Positions 16,463 through 24,618 of a stretch of 64,000 bases of DNA are shown one piece after another (positions within the stretch are counted from its first letter, which is position 1; every line of letters begins with the position of its first letter). Both the position numbers and the translations under genes were made by a program. The notes under the pieces were generated by a model. The model saw nothing but the letters and a program-made list of their open reading frames with translations, was not told the DNA's origin and ran no database searches. This stretch comes from G963422705 sp963422705 (lineage in GTDB: Bacteria; Poribacteria; WGA-4E; WGA-3G): the NCBI GenBank assembly GCA_963422705.1, contig OY730443.1, positions 1,302,001-1,366,000 of the forward strand. Direction: 5' to 3'.

Positions 16463-17485
16463 ATGACGGAAGGAAGACTGAAAATTGCAGCGGTGGGTTG
16501 CGGTGGGATTGGTTATCTTCACCAACAAGGATATCTGCAGCATCCAGGCGCCGAACTCGTGGCTGTTTGCGATATAGATGCCGCCAAAGCGAAGGCACGC
16601 GCCCAAGAACTCGGCATTCCTAATTGGTACCCATCAATTAAAGAGATGCTAGCCCAGGAAGAATGCGATTTAGTAGACGTTGTCACAGCTGACCATCTGC
16701 ATTTTGAACCGGTAATGGAATGCCTTGACGCAGGAAAGCATGTTATATCAGAAAAGCCGCTAGCTCTTAACATTGAAGAGGCTGAGGAAATGGTAGCGAA
16801 AGCCGAAGAGATGGACGTGCATCTCGCTATAGATTACAACCGTCGTTTCGCACCCGGATACGTACAGGCGCGGAAATGGTTTGAGGCAGGCGAGATTGGA
16901 CAAATCTACTATTTGGATATGAAACTGTCACAAGGGGGGCCTGCATCTACGTGGAAAGGGGAATACTATCTACTCTATGAATTGGAAACGCATGCAATTG
17001 ACATCCTCCGATGGTTTGGTGGTGAAATCGTCGCGGTTTCCTCACAAATGGCAAAACCGAGAAAGCAACTGGCACACGAAGGAGAAGATGCATGCTACAC
17101 CAGCATGGCAATCTCCCTCCGTTATGAGACAGAAGCTGTAGCTACACTTTTGGCCAGTTGGGATAGCGATTTTATTCATCCAATTGAACGCTTGGAAATC
17201 TGTGGGGCCGACGGCGACATCGTTGTTAATAACGTTCTCACAAGCGCAACATTAATGAAACGTGACAACCAAGTCGTAGAAGAATACCGCCCCTCAATTT
17301 TTCGGGATGAACAACTTGCGTTTAATGGGACGTTTGCACTACGGATGGCCGCCTTGGTAGATGATCTACTGGCCAACCGTGCGCCCATACCCAGCGGAAG
17401 GGATGGATTACAAACCTTGAGGATTACCGAAGCAATTGTGCAATCTTGGAAGGAAAAACGAGAAATAGCAGTACCGCTAGATTAG
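16463..17485 (+). CDS. Gfo/Idh/MocA family oxidoreductase
   Basis: 340 residues. N-terminal Rossmann fold with KIAAVGCGGIGYLHQQGY (residues ~6-23; GxGxxG-type NAD(P) site) and the family hallmark SEKPLALN near residue 97, followed by the C-terminal alpha/beta domain starting DYNRRFAPGY (~123) with E-T-H-A-I-D at the substrate-facing sheet. Members oxidise or epimerise sugars, inositols and sugar acids using NAD(P). Substrate cannot be read off. ATG 16463 is preceded by AAGGAG with 7-base spacing. It stands alone: downstream is a lipoprotein gene 108 bases away on the same strand. Cytoplasmic. Confidence 0.92.
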   Translation: MTEGRLKIAAVGCGGIGYLHQQGYLQHPGAELVAVCDIDAAKAKARAQELGIPNWYPSIKEMLAQEECDLVDVVTADHLHFEPVMECLDAGKHVISEKPLALNIEEAEEMVAKAEEMDVHLAIDYNRRFAPGYVQARKWFEAGEIGQIYYLDMKLSQGGPASTWKGEYYLLYELETHAIDILRWFGGEIVAVSSQMAKPRKQLAHEGEDACYTSMAISLRYETEAVATLLASWDSDFIHPIERLEICGADGDIVVNNVLTSATLMKRDNQVVEEYRPSIFRDEQLAFNGTFALRMAALVDDLLANRAPIPSGRDGLQTLRITEAIVQSWKEKREIAVPLD

Positions 17486-17593
17486 AAATCAACACTTTTA
17501 GGGTAGCGCCTGAATCCAAAATGAGCATCGATATCGTGTATTACACAACTACCCTACTGCTTTCTAGTAAACAGAGATGTAAGGAGTAAAGAA

Positions 17594-18202
17594 ATGAAAC
17601 CTATTTTTTTTCTATGCGTGTTGGGGCTCTTGGTAATGAGCTGTGGTGCCACGCCACAAACAAAACAATTTCCCTATGTTCCGCCAGAAATCCCAATCCG
17701 AAATCAGACACAATCCGCGCAAAAGGGAGAGGGCTTGCCTTCAAGTGCAACCGTCGATTTGCGACGGATGCCTTACTTAACAAATGCATTCAAAGGGTTA
17801 CCACCGCTGAGCCGAGGAGGGATTGATGAAATTTATGCAACCACGCGCGGAAAAGTCGATAATATCGCCATTGTCTCCGGCGGCTCACTCGATATCCTAA
17901 AAGCCTTTATCGCCAAAGGGTGGGCACCGATTGTAGTCATCCAATTACAAAATCGAAAGCAGCAACTCATGCCAGCTGTCCGTTATGACGAACAGGCACG
18001 TGAAATTTCCTTGCAGTACCCTACTAATTTCTCTGAACGTAGGTTAAGCTATGACGATTTTGAGACGTCTTGGCGGACTGGCTCGCGTTTCAAATGTGCA
18101 TTAATTACGCCACAAAAACTGACGGAGGCGAAGGTTAAGGAAGTCTTAGGGACTTATCTTCAGACAAAAATGTTCCAAGAGATTGGCGTACGGAGCCGCT
18201 AA
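17594..18202 (+). CDS. Hypothetical lipoprotein, possibly C39-peptidase-like fold
   Basis: 202 residues with a lipoprotein signal (MKPIFFLCVLGLLVMSC-G; lipobox LVMSC, Cys ~17), so it should be lipid-anchored in the envelope. The body contains ATVDLRRMPYLTNAFKGLPPLSRGGIDEI and a later KAFIAKGWAPIVVIQL and VRYDEQAREI, which resemble peptidase C39-like proteins (an otherwise Cys-His protease fold), but the catalytic Cys position is occupied by other residues, so it would be a non-catalytic relative. ATG 17594 follows GTAAGGAGTAAAGAA. No specific family is recognised with confidence; neighbour is a DUF2007 protein 85 bases on. Confidence 0.65.
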   Translation: MKPIFFLCVLGLLVMSCGATPQTKQFPYVPPEIPIRNQTQSAQKGEGLPSSATVDLRRMPYLTNAFKGLPPLSRGGIDEIYATTRGKVDNIAIVSGGSLDILKAFIAKGWAPIVVIQLQNRKQQLMPAVRYDEQAREISLQYPTNFSERRLSYDDFETSWRTGSRFKCALITPQKLTEAKVKEVLGTYLQTKMFQEIGVRSR

Positions 18203-18261
18203 GGAACACAACGAATTGATACCGTTTATACAGCTGTTTTATGCCCTCAAGGAGGTAGCAC

Positions 18262-18294
18262 ATGAACCAAATTGGAGAAATACCCGATGAATGA
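18262..18294 (+). CDS. Ten-codon leader minigene overlapping the DUF2007 start
   Basis: ATG 18262 has a near-perfect GGAGGT (18251-18256) and reads MNQIGEIPDE then TGA at 18292-18294. The stop overlaps the DUF2007 start (ATG 18287) in another frame. It may couple translation of the next gene rather than make a useful peptide, or the strong site may simply be a leftover. Nothing else supports it as a gene. Confidence 0.25.
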   Translation: MNQIGEIPDE

Positions 18295-18826
18295 AAATTG
18301 GGTTACGATTACCGCTTTTGATATGCCTATAGAAGCCCATTTGGCAAAGAATTTACTGGAAACGAACGGCTTAAACGCTGTCCTTGTCGATGAATTCACT
18401 ATCGGTGTAGCATGGCACCTAAGCAACGCATTGGGCGGTATCAAATTACAAGTTGCGGAAACCGATTTTGAGGGCGCCATCGCCGTTCTTGAAGAACAAA
18501 AAAAAGTTACAGCCCTTGACGCGTACACACCGCTCACCAGTCCGGCGAAAATTGAAAAAAATGAGGGAGAAATAGAGACGATATCTGTCACAGAAGAACT
18601 GAACGGGGACAAACTTGCGAATCGTGCATTGCGCGCCGCCCTACTCGGTTTTTTCATTTTGCCAATCTTGCATCTCTATTCTCTTTTGTTGATTGGGCGT
18701 TTACGCTTTTCCAAGCAGAAAATCAGTCAGCATGGACATAAAGTAGCTTTGTTTGTAGGAATACTCGACTTAGTCGTTTTGGGGTTCTCCTTTTTTCCGG
18801 TTTTATGGCGGTATCTATCCTCATAG
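18287..18826 (+). CDS. DUF2007-domain membrane protein
   Basis: 179 residues. Residues ~1-70 (NWVTITAFDMPIEAHLAKNLLETNGLNAVLVDE and GGIKLQVAETDFEGAIAVLEE) form the small DUF2007 module, described as a putative signal-transducing or PII-like regulatory domain. The C-terminal third has two hydrophobic segments (ALRAALLGFFILPILHLYSLLLIG and VALFVGILDLVVLGFSFFPVLW), so the protein is membrane-bound. ATG 18287 is preferred over TTG 18272 because GGAGA at 18274-18278 has proper spacing to it. Function unknown. Confidence 0.78.
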   Translation: MNENWVTITAFDMPIEAHLAKNLLETNGLNAVLVDEFTIGVAWHLSNALGGIKLQVAETDFEGAIAVLEEQKKVTALDAYTPLTSPAKIEKNEGEIETISVTEELNGDKLANRALRAALLGFFILPILHLYSLLLIGRLRFSKQKISQHGHKVALFVGILDLVVLGFSFFPVLWRYLSS

Positions 18827-18942
18827 GGGCAATTTCTTTAACGCGTCTTTTGAACATTCACGTCCTTCCCTTTTTTCGTACTTTGCGCGATGAATCCACG
18901 ATAAGCCCTACGAATCTATAATAAAAACGTTGCACCGCGCGT

Positions 18943-20616
18943 TTATCCAGGCATCCACGTTCCCGGTGCAATACCCTCAACATGCGTTTTGACATCCACA
19001 ACTGCCGGCTTGTCTGCCGCAAATGCTTCGTCCAGCGCACTCGGAAGTTCGCTCGGTTTGTTCACCGTAACCCCGAAACAGCCCATCGATTCAGCCATTT
19101 TGGCAAAATCGGCATCGGGGAAAAGCCAGAGTTCATCGGAGCCAGGTGTACGCCCACCGTAAACAGATTCAACCCCGCCCTGTTCCTGATTCAGGGAATG
19201 ATTATTATTTACAACGATGACAGCATTAATTCCGCATTTCATGGCGGTATCGAGTTCTGTCAGGTGATACCAGATGCCACCGTCCCCTGTGAAACAGAGA
19301 ACATGGCGTTCCGGCTGCGCACACTTCGCACCTATCGCTGCGGGGAGCCCCCATCCTAAAGAACCGGCGCAGCGAATGTAAATCTGGTCCGGATGTTTCA
19401 AGTCAATCATCGTGCCTGTCCAGATGCCGGAGTGCCCCGTGTCCGAGACGAGAATCACGTCCGAAGGAAGGTAGTCCGTTAGTGCTCCGCAGAGACGTTC
19501 AGGTAACATCGGCAGTCGCTCCGAGTTAACTTTTTCCCGTACACTCTCTTTCCAGTTTTTTACCAGTTCCTGCACACGGTTAATCCATTCAGTACGCTGT
19601 TCAACGGTTTCCGCATTTTCAATCATTCGCCGAAGTGAATTCCGGACATCCCCTTGTATCCCCAACTGAATCGGATAATTCCGTCCCAATTCCTCCGGGT
19701 TGATATCTAGTTGTATAATCGGTGTGCCTTGCGGCGGAATCTTGTACCCGTTCGTGACTTGCCCACCGGTATGGCTCCCGATAAAGAAAACGAGTTCTGC
19801 CTCACAAACGGCTTGGTTGGCACAAGCGCGCGAGTATGAACCGGGAACGCCCACAGCCAACGGATGTTCGCTAGGGAACATCGCTTTCGCGTTCAGAGAA
19901 GTTGCAACCGGAATAGAGAGTTTTTCTGCCAGGGCAATAACCTCGGCCCTCGCATCCGAAGCGGTGACACCACCGCCAGCAACAATTATAGGGCGTTCCG
20001 CATCGGTGAGCAATCGGAGTGCCTCTGCTATTTTCTTACCCTCAGCCTCCGGACGAAAAGGCGGTAGATGCGCAAATTCTTCTTCAATCACCACTTCTAA
20101 TTCACCCTCCCTGTCTATGACTGAAGAGCCGGCTATCCCCTCCAAATCGAGATGGACAGGCCCCGGGGTACCCGACATTGCAGAACGGAAAGCTTGCCTG
20201 AAGTAGAAAGGCAGTTGCTCCGGTGTCGCCACGAACGCGCTGTATTTGGTAACGGCGGAAAAAGGATTGACGTGTTCAACTTCTTGATAAGCGTGACGCT
20301 GCTGATTCAGTTGGTTCTCCCGGCCAGTCAGCGCAATCACCGGAGAACAAGCAAGATACGCGTCTTGTAGCCCAGCAGCGAGGTTAACCGCACCGACAGA
20401 TTGTGCCATACAGAGCCCCGGCCCACGTTTCACCCGCGCATAAGCATCTGCCATATACGCCGCCGCCTTCTCTCCGTGTGTCTGTACACGCTTAATTCCC
20501 AGGTTCTCCATCTCCATCAAGGCCCTGGGGCCAATATACGGCATAAAAAAGACGTGTGTAATTCCTAAACCGTGGACTGTCTCAGCAATAAATCGTGCCC
20601 CTGTCATTCTTCGCAT
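18943..20616 (-). CDS. Thiamine pyrophosphate-dependent enzyme, acetolactate synthase-like
   Basis: 557 residues in the three-domain POX/ALS order. N-terminal Pyr domain has THGEKAAAYMADAYARVKRGPG with the cofactor-activating Glu (~residue 48); central Rossmann-like domain from ~190 (RPIIVAGGGVTASDARAEV); C-terminal PP domain with the TPP motif GDGGIWYHLTELDTAMK...VIVVNNN (~residues 432-461). Members condense or decarboxylate 2-oxoacids (acetolactate synthase, glyoxylate carboligase, sulfopyruvate or benzoylformate decarboxylases); the substrate cannot be fixed, and no small regulatory subunit gene is adjacent. ATG 20616 follows AAGGGA; an upstream in-frame start at 20649 is unsupported. It is isolated on its strand. 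Confidence 0.88.
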   Translation of the reverse strand: MRRMTGARFIAETVHGLGITHVFFMPYIGPRALMEMENLGIKRVQTHGEKAAAYMADAYARVKRGPGLCMAQSVGAVNLAAGLQDAYLACSPVIALTGRENQLNQQRHAYQEVEHVNPFSAVTKYSAFVATPEQLPFYFRQAFRSAMSGTPGPVHLDLEGIAGSSVIDREGELEVVIEEEFAHLPPFRPEAEGKKIAEALRLLTDAERPIIVAGGGVTASDARAEVIALAEKLSIPVATSLNAKAMFPSEHPLAVGVPGSYSRACANQAVCEAELVFFIGSHTGGQVTNGYKIPPQGTPIIQLDINPEELGRNYPIQLGIQGDVRNSLRRMIENAETVEQRTEWINRVQELVKNWKESVREKVNSERLPMLPERLCGALTDYLPSDVILVSDTGHSGIWTGTMIDLKHPDQIYIRCAGSLGWGLPAAIGAKCAQPERHVLCFTGDGGIWYHLTELDTAMKCGINAVIVVNNNHSLNQEQGGVESVYGGRTPGSDELWLFPDADFAKMAESMGCFGVTVNKPSELPSALDEAFAADKPAVVDVKTHVEGIAPGTWMPG

Positions 20617-20658
20617 AATTTCCCTTCTTGCGTTGCAATTTAAATCCACCCTTTATTG

Positions 20659-20976
20659 TTACGCGAACACCAATTTACGAAATAAGCCAGAAAGCGACGT
20701 TTGCCACTTTACCTTAATTAATTCGCCCCACCGGATTGACAGCTTGTCCAAAGCCTCAACGGGGAAAATGCGTTCCATGGCCTGGTTAACTTAAGCATCA
20801 TCTAATCCAACACTTCAGATAGCAACCTCATCAATCAGCCCGATTCAGTGTTCTCGATTGCCCGCACAATTTCTGCCGATAGAGATAGGGAAATCGTTCG
20901 TATCAATCTTTCCTTTCACCTTGATTTTACCCGTGAGCTCACCATCGTGGGTTGCTGCAAGATGCGTCCACTTTTT
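20659..20976 (-). pseudogene. Decayed LamG-domain gene with WGxIK-type tail
   Basis: Reading the minus strand from 20976 without any frame change gives the C-terminal half of a LamG/concanavalin-like domain: KWTHLAATHDGE, then ISIGRNCAGN and GLIDEVAI, equivalent to WHFIVGKADAS, LHIGRHYDRY and GIIDDVALF in the intact gene at 21365-22162. Three in-frame stops interrupt it (two TGA, one TAA). The frame then continues to FPVEALDKLSIRWGELIK, a degraded copy of the shared tail, and closes at TAA 20661-20659. The N-terminal half is not recognisable. It lies head-to-head with the intact LamG gene, so it may be a decayed paralogue. Confidence 0.75.
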
Positions 20977-21364
20977 TGGAGGTAATTGAGGGCTCCGCCA
21001 ATTCCCACACCGCCTCATGTTATTTCAGCTTTTGGCATGATACAACGAATTGTCGTCCCTTTTATCCAACAAATTCATTTTAGCACAGAAACAAATTTAA
21101 ATTAATACGATAATCTCTGAACGGTAACGGCAGGCATAGATAGCGCAAAGCTCAAAAATGAATCAACGAATTCATCCTAAAATCGCGGGAATAATCGAAA
21201 AGGTTTTTTTGGGGTAGAATATGTGATATAATATTTCTACTTTCAAACGAATGTGGTTACTATGGAAGGAACAGACGTAAACTTAATGCTACAGGGGCTT
21301 CCGCATTTGCGCGTGTCCTGTATGACAAAAAATAAATTCTATTTTAATAGTGAGGATAAAAGTC

Positions 21365-22162
21365 ATGCGTATCATACGAATAGCGTCGGCAAGTTTCATC
21401 GCCCTATGTTGGTTAATCGTTCTACATAGTGGTGCCAAGATTGATAGTGGGAATATCATGGGGATGTGGCTTTTTGATGAAGGCAAAGGCGGTGTTGCTA
21501 AGGACTCCTCAAAACAGGGCAACGACGGAGACATCCATGGCGCCAAGTGGGTAGAAGGGAAATTTGGGAAAGCACTTGAATTTGATGGGGCTGATAACTG
21601 GGTAGAGGTGCAACATTCACAAACTGTCGGGTTTAAGGCGGGAACATCCTTTACGATTACACTTCATTTCAAAGGAACCAAAGTTGGAGGTTCGCTCGTT
21701 GGGAAAAATTACGAAGATACCTCACAAGCACTTCCCTGGTATCTGTTATGGGACGATGGCTCCAGCAACAAGGTGACTCTCTACTTACGCGATAGTGCCT
21801 CAACCAGCTTCCGGGCTGATGGTACCACCCCTATCGGCGATGATAAATGGCACTTTATCGTCGGAAAAGCGGATGCATCTACGGGGAAGGCTTCGTTATG
21901 GATAGATGGAAAAATAGAAGGGGAAACCGATTTTAATAAAAAAGATGGCTACGGGACTAGTGAAGGGGTACTTCACATTGGGCGGCATTACGACAGGTAC
22001 ACCGCTGGCATCATTGATGATGTCGCTCTCTTTAATATTGCTTTAGATGAAGAAGATATGGATACCATCATGAACGACGGAATCCAAGTTGCTGCCGCAG
22101 TTGAACCGATTGATAAACTCACAATAGTGTGGGGAAGAATTAAGCAAGGATTGGAAAATTAA
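21365..22162 (+). CDS. Exported LamG-domain protein with WGxIK tail
   Basis: 265 residues. Signal sequence (RIASASFIALCWLIVLHSGA), then a single LamG/concanavalin A-like jelly-roll: MGMWLFDEGKGGVAKDSS, GAKWVEGKFGKALEFDGADNWVEV, ITLHFKGT, WHFIVGKADASTGKASLWIDG, LHIGRHYDRYTAGIIDDVALFNIAL. Such domains bind glycans or proteins on the outside of the cell. The C-terminus, VEPIDKLTIVWGRIKQGLEN, repeats the tail of the CBM9-like and PD40 proteins. ATG 21365 is preferred over GTG 21350 because GAGGA (21352-21356) is 8 bases upstream. A TATAAT at 21227-21232 may be its promoter, but the -35 is weak. Function beyond ligand binding unknown. Confidence 0.85.
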   Translation: MRIIRIASASFIALCWLIVLHSGAKIDSGNIMGMWLFDEGKGGVAKDSSKQGNDGDIHGAKWVEGKFGKALEFDGADNWVEVQHSQTVGFKAGTSFTITLHFKGTKVGGSLVGKNYEDTSQALPWYLLWDDGSSNKVTLYLRDSASTSFRADGTTPIGDDKWHFIVGKADASTGKASLWIDGKIEGETDFNKKDGYGTSEGVLHIGRHYDRYTAGIIDDVALFNIALDEEDMDTIMNDGIQVAAAVEPIDKLTIVWGRIKQGLEN

Positions 22163-22309
22163 ATCTACTGACTTCGGTACACGAAGATACACGTCGAAAA
22201 AACGTTGATGAAATATACCAAAGGATGTTCATACCGAACTTCCTAACCCGGATTAAAAGAATCTGAATGTCCGTGCCCATCGCCTTCTCCACTAGGAGAC
22301 AACATAGAA

Positions 22310-23434
22310 ATGAAAGAATTTGATCAGGTTACAGCCGACATTATCGCTGATAGCAAGACAGCTATGGAGCACCAACATCTACCGAGTCCACTCAATCGCC
22401 GGCAATTCTTAACCCGACTCGGTGCTATCGGAAGCGCCGTTTCCCTTAGCACACTCCCCGCAATCGCGCAAGTGAGTGGACAGCGTCCCGATGATATTGG
22501 ACAGGCACAACCTCTCACTCCTGTTGTTGAAGCTATCGGAAAACAGCTATGGGAAAACGAACGGCTTGACGAAGATGGCGTCAGCGAACTGTTCGAGCAG
22601 GCAATGATAAAACTCACCGGACAAAATTCTGCCAAAGAAGCCTGGCGTGCCCTCGTATTACCAGATGATATCGTTGGCGTAAAGATTAACCCTATCGGTG
22701 GCCCTGAACTGAGCACACATTCCATCATTGTCGATAAGATTATTGATGGGCTTTACGGCGCCGGTGTTCTCAGAGAACAGGTGATTGTCTGGGATAGATT
22801 TGAGAACCATTTACTTAACGCAGGATACCCTATAACCCAAAATGAAGACGATGTCCGAATTATCGCTTCAGACACAGAAGACATCGGATATGATGACGAT
22901 GTCTTTTATGAATCCGAAAAAGACAGCTTCACCCGTCGAGAAAATGGAAGCATCCGTTCTCGCTACTCCAAGATTGTAACGCAACAGGTAGATGTACTGA
23001 TTAACGTACCTGTGCTAAAACATCACGCAATGGCAGGGGTGAGCGGATGTCTAAAGAATCTCGCATTCGGCAGTGTCGATAACACGCGACGGTTCCACGC
23101 CAAGCCTATCCACTGCAACCCCGCCATCGGAGAAATCCTAGAACAGAAGCACCTAAAGGAAAAACTCATCCTAAACATTGTCGATGGACTTGTAGCATCT
23201 TTTGAACACGGCCCACTCTATCATCCCGATAGTACATGGCAAGCCAATACCCTCTTTGTCAGTGCGGATCCGGTGATTCTTGATGTGCTTGTGCTACAGA
23301 CTATAAATCAAAAACGTGAGGAAATCGGTTTAGAGCCCGTCGCTAAATTGGCTGCTCATATCAACGCAGCAAGCGCACTCGGTTTAGGCACTAATAAACT
23401 TGCCGAAGTCGCTCTTGAGACAATTGAGGTTTAA
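22310..23434 (+). CDS. DUF362 family protein with Tat signal
   Basis: 374 residues. The N-terminus has a twin-arginine export signal, NRRQFLTRLGAIGSAVSLSTLPAIA (residues ~27-51), set back by 26 residues. The rest is a DUF362 domain: VGVKINPIGGPELSTH (~residues 125-140), the central VDVLINVPVLKHHAMAGVSGCLKNLAFG (~227-254) and a C-terminal ADPVILDVLVLQTI. DUF362 proteins are often iron-sulfur proteins with a ferredoxin domain; here no CxxCxxC cluster motif is present, so this is the cluster-free form. Tat export suggests it folds or binds a cofactor before export. Role unknown. Start ATG 22310 has a GGAG 11 bases upstream. Confidence 0.85.
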   Translation: MKEFDQVTADIIADSKTAMEHQHLPSPLNRRQFLTRLGAIGSAVSLSTLPAIAQVSGQRPDDIGQAQPLTPVVEAIGKQLWENERLDEDGVSELFEQAMIKLTGQNSAKEAWRALVLPDDIVGVKINPIGGPELSTHSIIVDKIIDGLYGAGVLREQVIVWDRFENHLLNAGYPITQNEDDVRIIASDTEDIGYDDDVFYESEKDSFTRRENGSIRSRYSKIVTQQVDVLINVPVLKHHAMAGVSGCLKNLAFGSVDNTRRFHAKPIHCNPAIGEILEQKHLKEKLILNIVDGLVASFEHGPLYHPDSTWQANTLFVSADPVILDVLVLQTINQKREEIGLEPVAKLAAHINAASALGLGTNKLAEVALETIEV

Positions 23435-23762
23435 GTCATGAAAAGAAAAATAGGCACGCAGGCTAACTCAAGAACCCGTGAACGAACCCGCACTTTTTCG
23501 TCTTAGGGTATTGTTTTATTTCTGCAAAGGGGCTTCTGGCCTTTTGATAATGAGCGCCTTTGAAGAATACTTTATTAATAATTTTATTCATAACACAAAC
23601 GGTGATTTGTTATTTGCATTGAGAAAAATAGAAGAGCTTACACTCCTTAATCAGCGTTGATAGTTTGTGTAAACAACGCCGTATGAGCTCGGCGACGTTA
23701 TCCAATTGCGAAAAACCTTTAGCGCTAGTGTGATTGTTGACAAGTGAGTACGTATCAAACGG
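23435..23762. other. Intergenic region between DUF362 and aldo/keto reductase genes
   Basis: 328 bases on which I see no supported gene, RNA or strong promoter. A 60-codon frame (23478-23660) starts at GTG without a ribosome binding site and has no family resemblance. Confidence 0.5.
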
Positions 23763-24551
23763 ATGGTGAACACTATGGAATATGTCACATACGGAAACAC
23801 AGGTTTAGAAATTTCACGTCTCTGCTTTGGGGCCGGCCATCTTAACAATACCTGTGACAGTTATGCATCAGGTGGCAACCTGATGCTGCGAGCACTTGAG
23901 GAAGGGATAACTTTCTGGGACACTGCTGAAGGCTATGGGAGTCAACCGCATCTTGGTGCCGCCGTTCGTCAGATTCGGCGGGAAGAGGTTATCATCCAAA
24001 CGAAAACAAGCGCGAAAGACTATGCTGATGCGACTGCAAGCATTACGCGTTCGCTTCGTGAATTGAAGACGGAGTATCTGGATGTCCTCCTGTTACATGG
24101 AATCTCTACACCTGAAGATTTAGCATTGCGAAAGGGTGCGCTGGACGCATTTCGCGATGCAAAGTCCGCGGGCAAAGTGCGCGTCATTGGGTGCTCCACA
24201 CACATCTATACCGGTCCTGTCATGGATGCCGTCATCGAGCACCCAGAAATTCAGGTGATTCTCACGACAGCGAATAAGGAAGGCAGAATGTTAGAGGGCG
24301 GCCCCTTTGAACGCCACCTAGAGTATATCCAACGCGCTTATGATACCGGGAAGGGCATCAGCATCATGAAGGTTATTGTGGCGGGGAATATTCCAGAGGC
24401 GGATATGCCGGAATGGATAGAGTGGGGTTTCAAGCTGGAGACAGCGCACGCGATTAACCTCGGAATTACGGATGATTCGCATATCAAACTGGATGTGCGC
24501 CTTGCCCGTGCAAGCGCGCGGAGACGTTTGACACAACGTTCGGCAGCCTAA
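23763..24551 (+). CDS. Aldo/keto reductase family protein
   Basis: 262 residues with an (alpha/beta)8-barrel pattern of the aldo/keto reductases: YGNTGLEISRLCFGAGHL at the N-terminus, the catalytic Asp and Tyr in FWDTAEGYGSQ (~residues 53-63), Lys in IIQTKTSAKD (~80), and His in LDVLLLHGI (~111). It should reduce carbonyls or oxidise alcohols with NADPH. The C-terminal cofactor-binding region is shorter than in typical 280-330-residue members and ends ARASARRRLTQRSAA, so it may be a compact member. ATG 23763 or 23775 are possible starts; neither has a good ribosome binding site. Immediately downstream lies IS copy 2. Confidence 0.85.
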   Translation: MVNTMEYVTYGNTGLEISRLCFGAGHLNNTCDSYASGGNLMLRALEEGITFWDTAEGYGSQPHLGAAVRQIRREEVIIQTKTSAKDYADATASITRSLRELKTEYLDVLLLHGISTPEDLALRKGALDAFRDAKSAGKVRVIGCSTHIYTGPVMDAVIEHPEIQVILTTANKEGRMLEGGPFERHLEYIQRAYDTGKGISIMKVIVAGNIPEADMPEWIEWGFKLETAHAINLGITDDSHIKLDVRLARASARRRLTQRSAA

Positions 24552-24618
24552 TCTATGAGAAGTCGGGCACGACGTGTCCTACTTCTTTACCATGAAAAGG
24601 GCGCCGTTGAACATCTAT

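Noticed and set aside
20659..20976. Reading the TGA codons of the decayed LamG gene as selenocysteine
   Set aside because: They do not replace cysteines, no SECIS-like stem follows, and a TAA also interrupts the frame.
23478..23660. 60-codon frame between DUF362 and AKR genes
   Set aside because: No ribosome binding site, no family resemblance, unremarkable composition.
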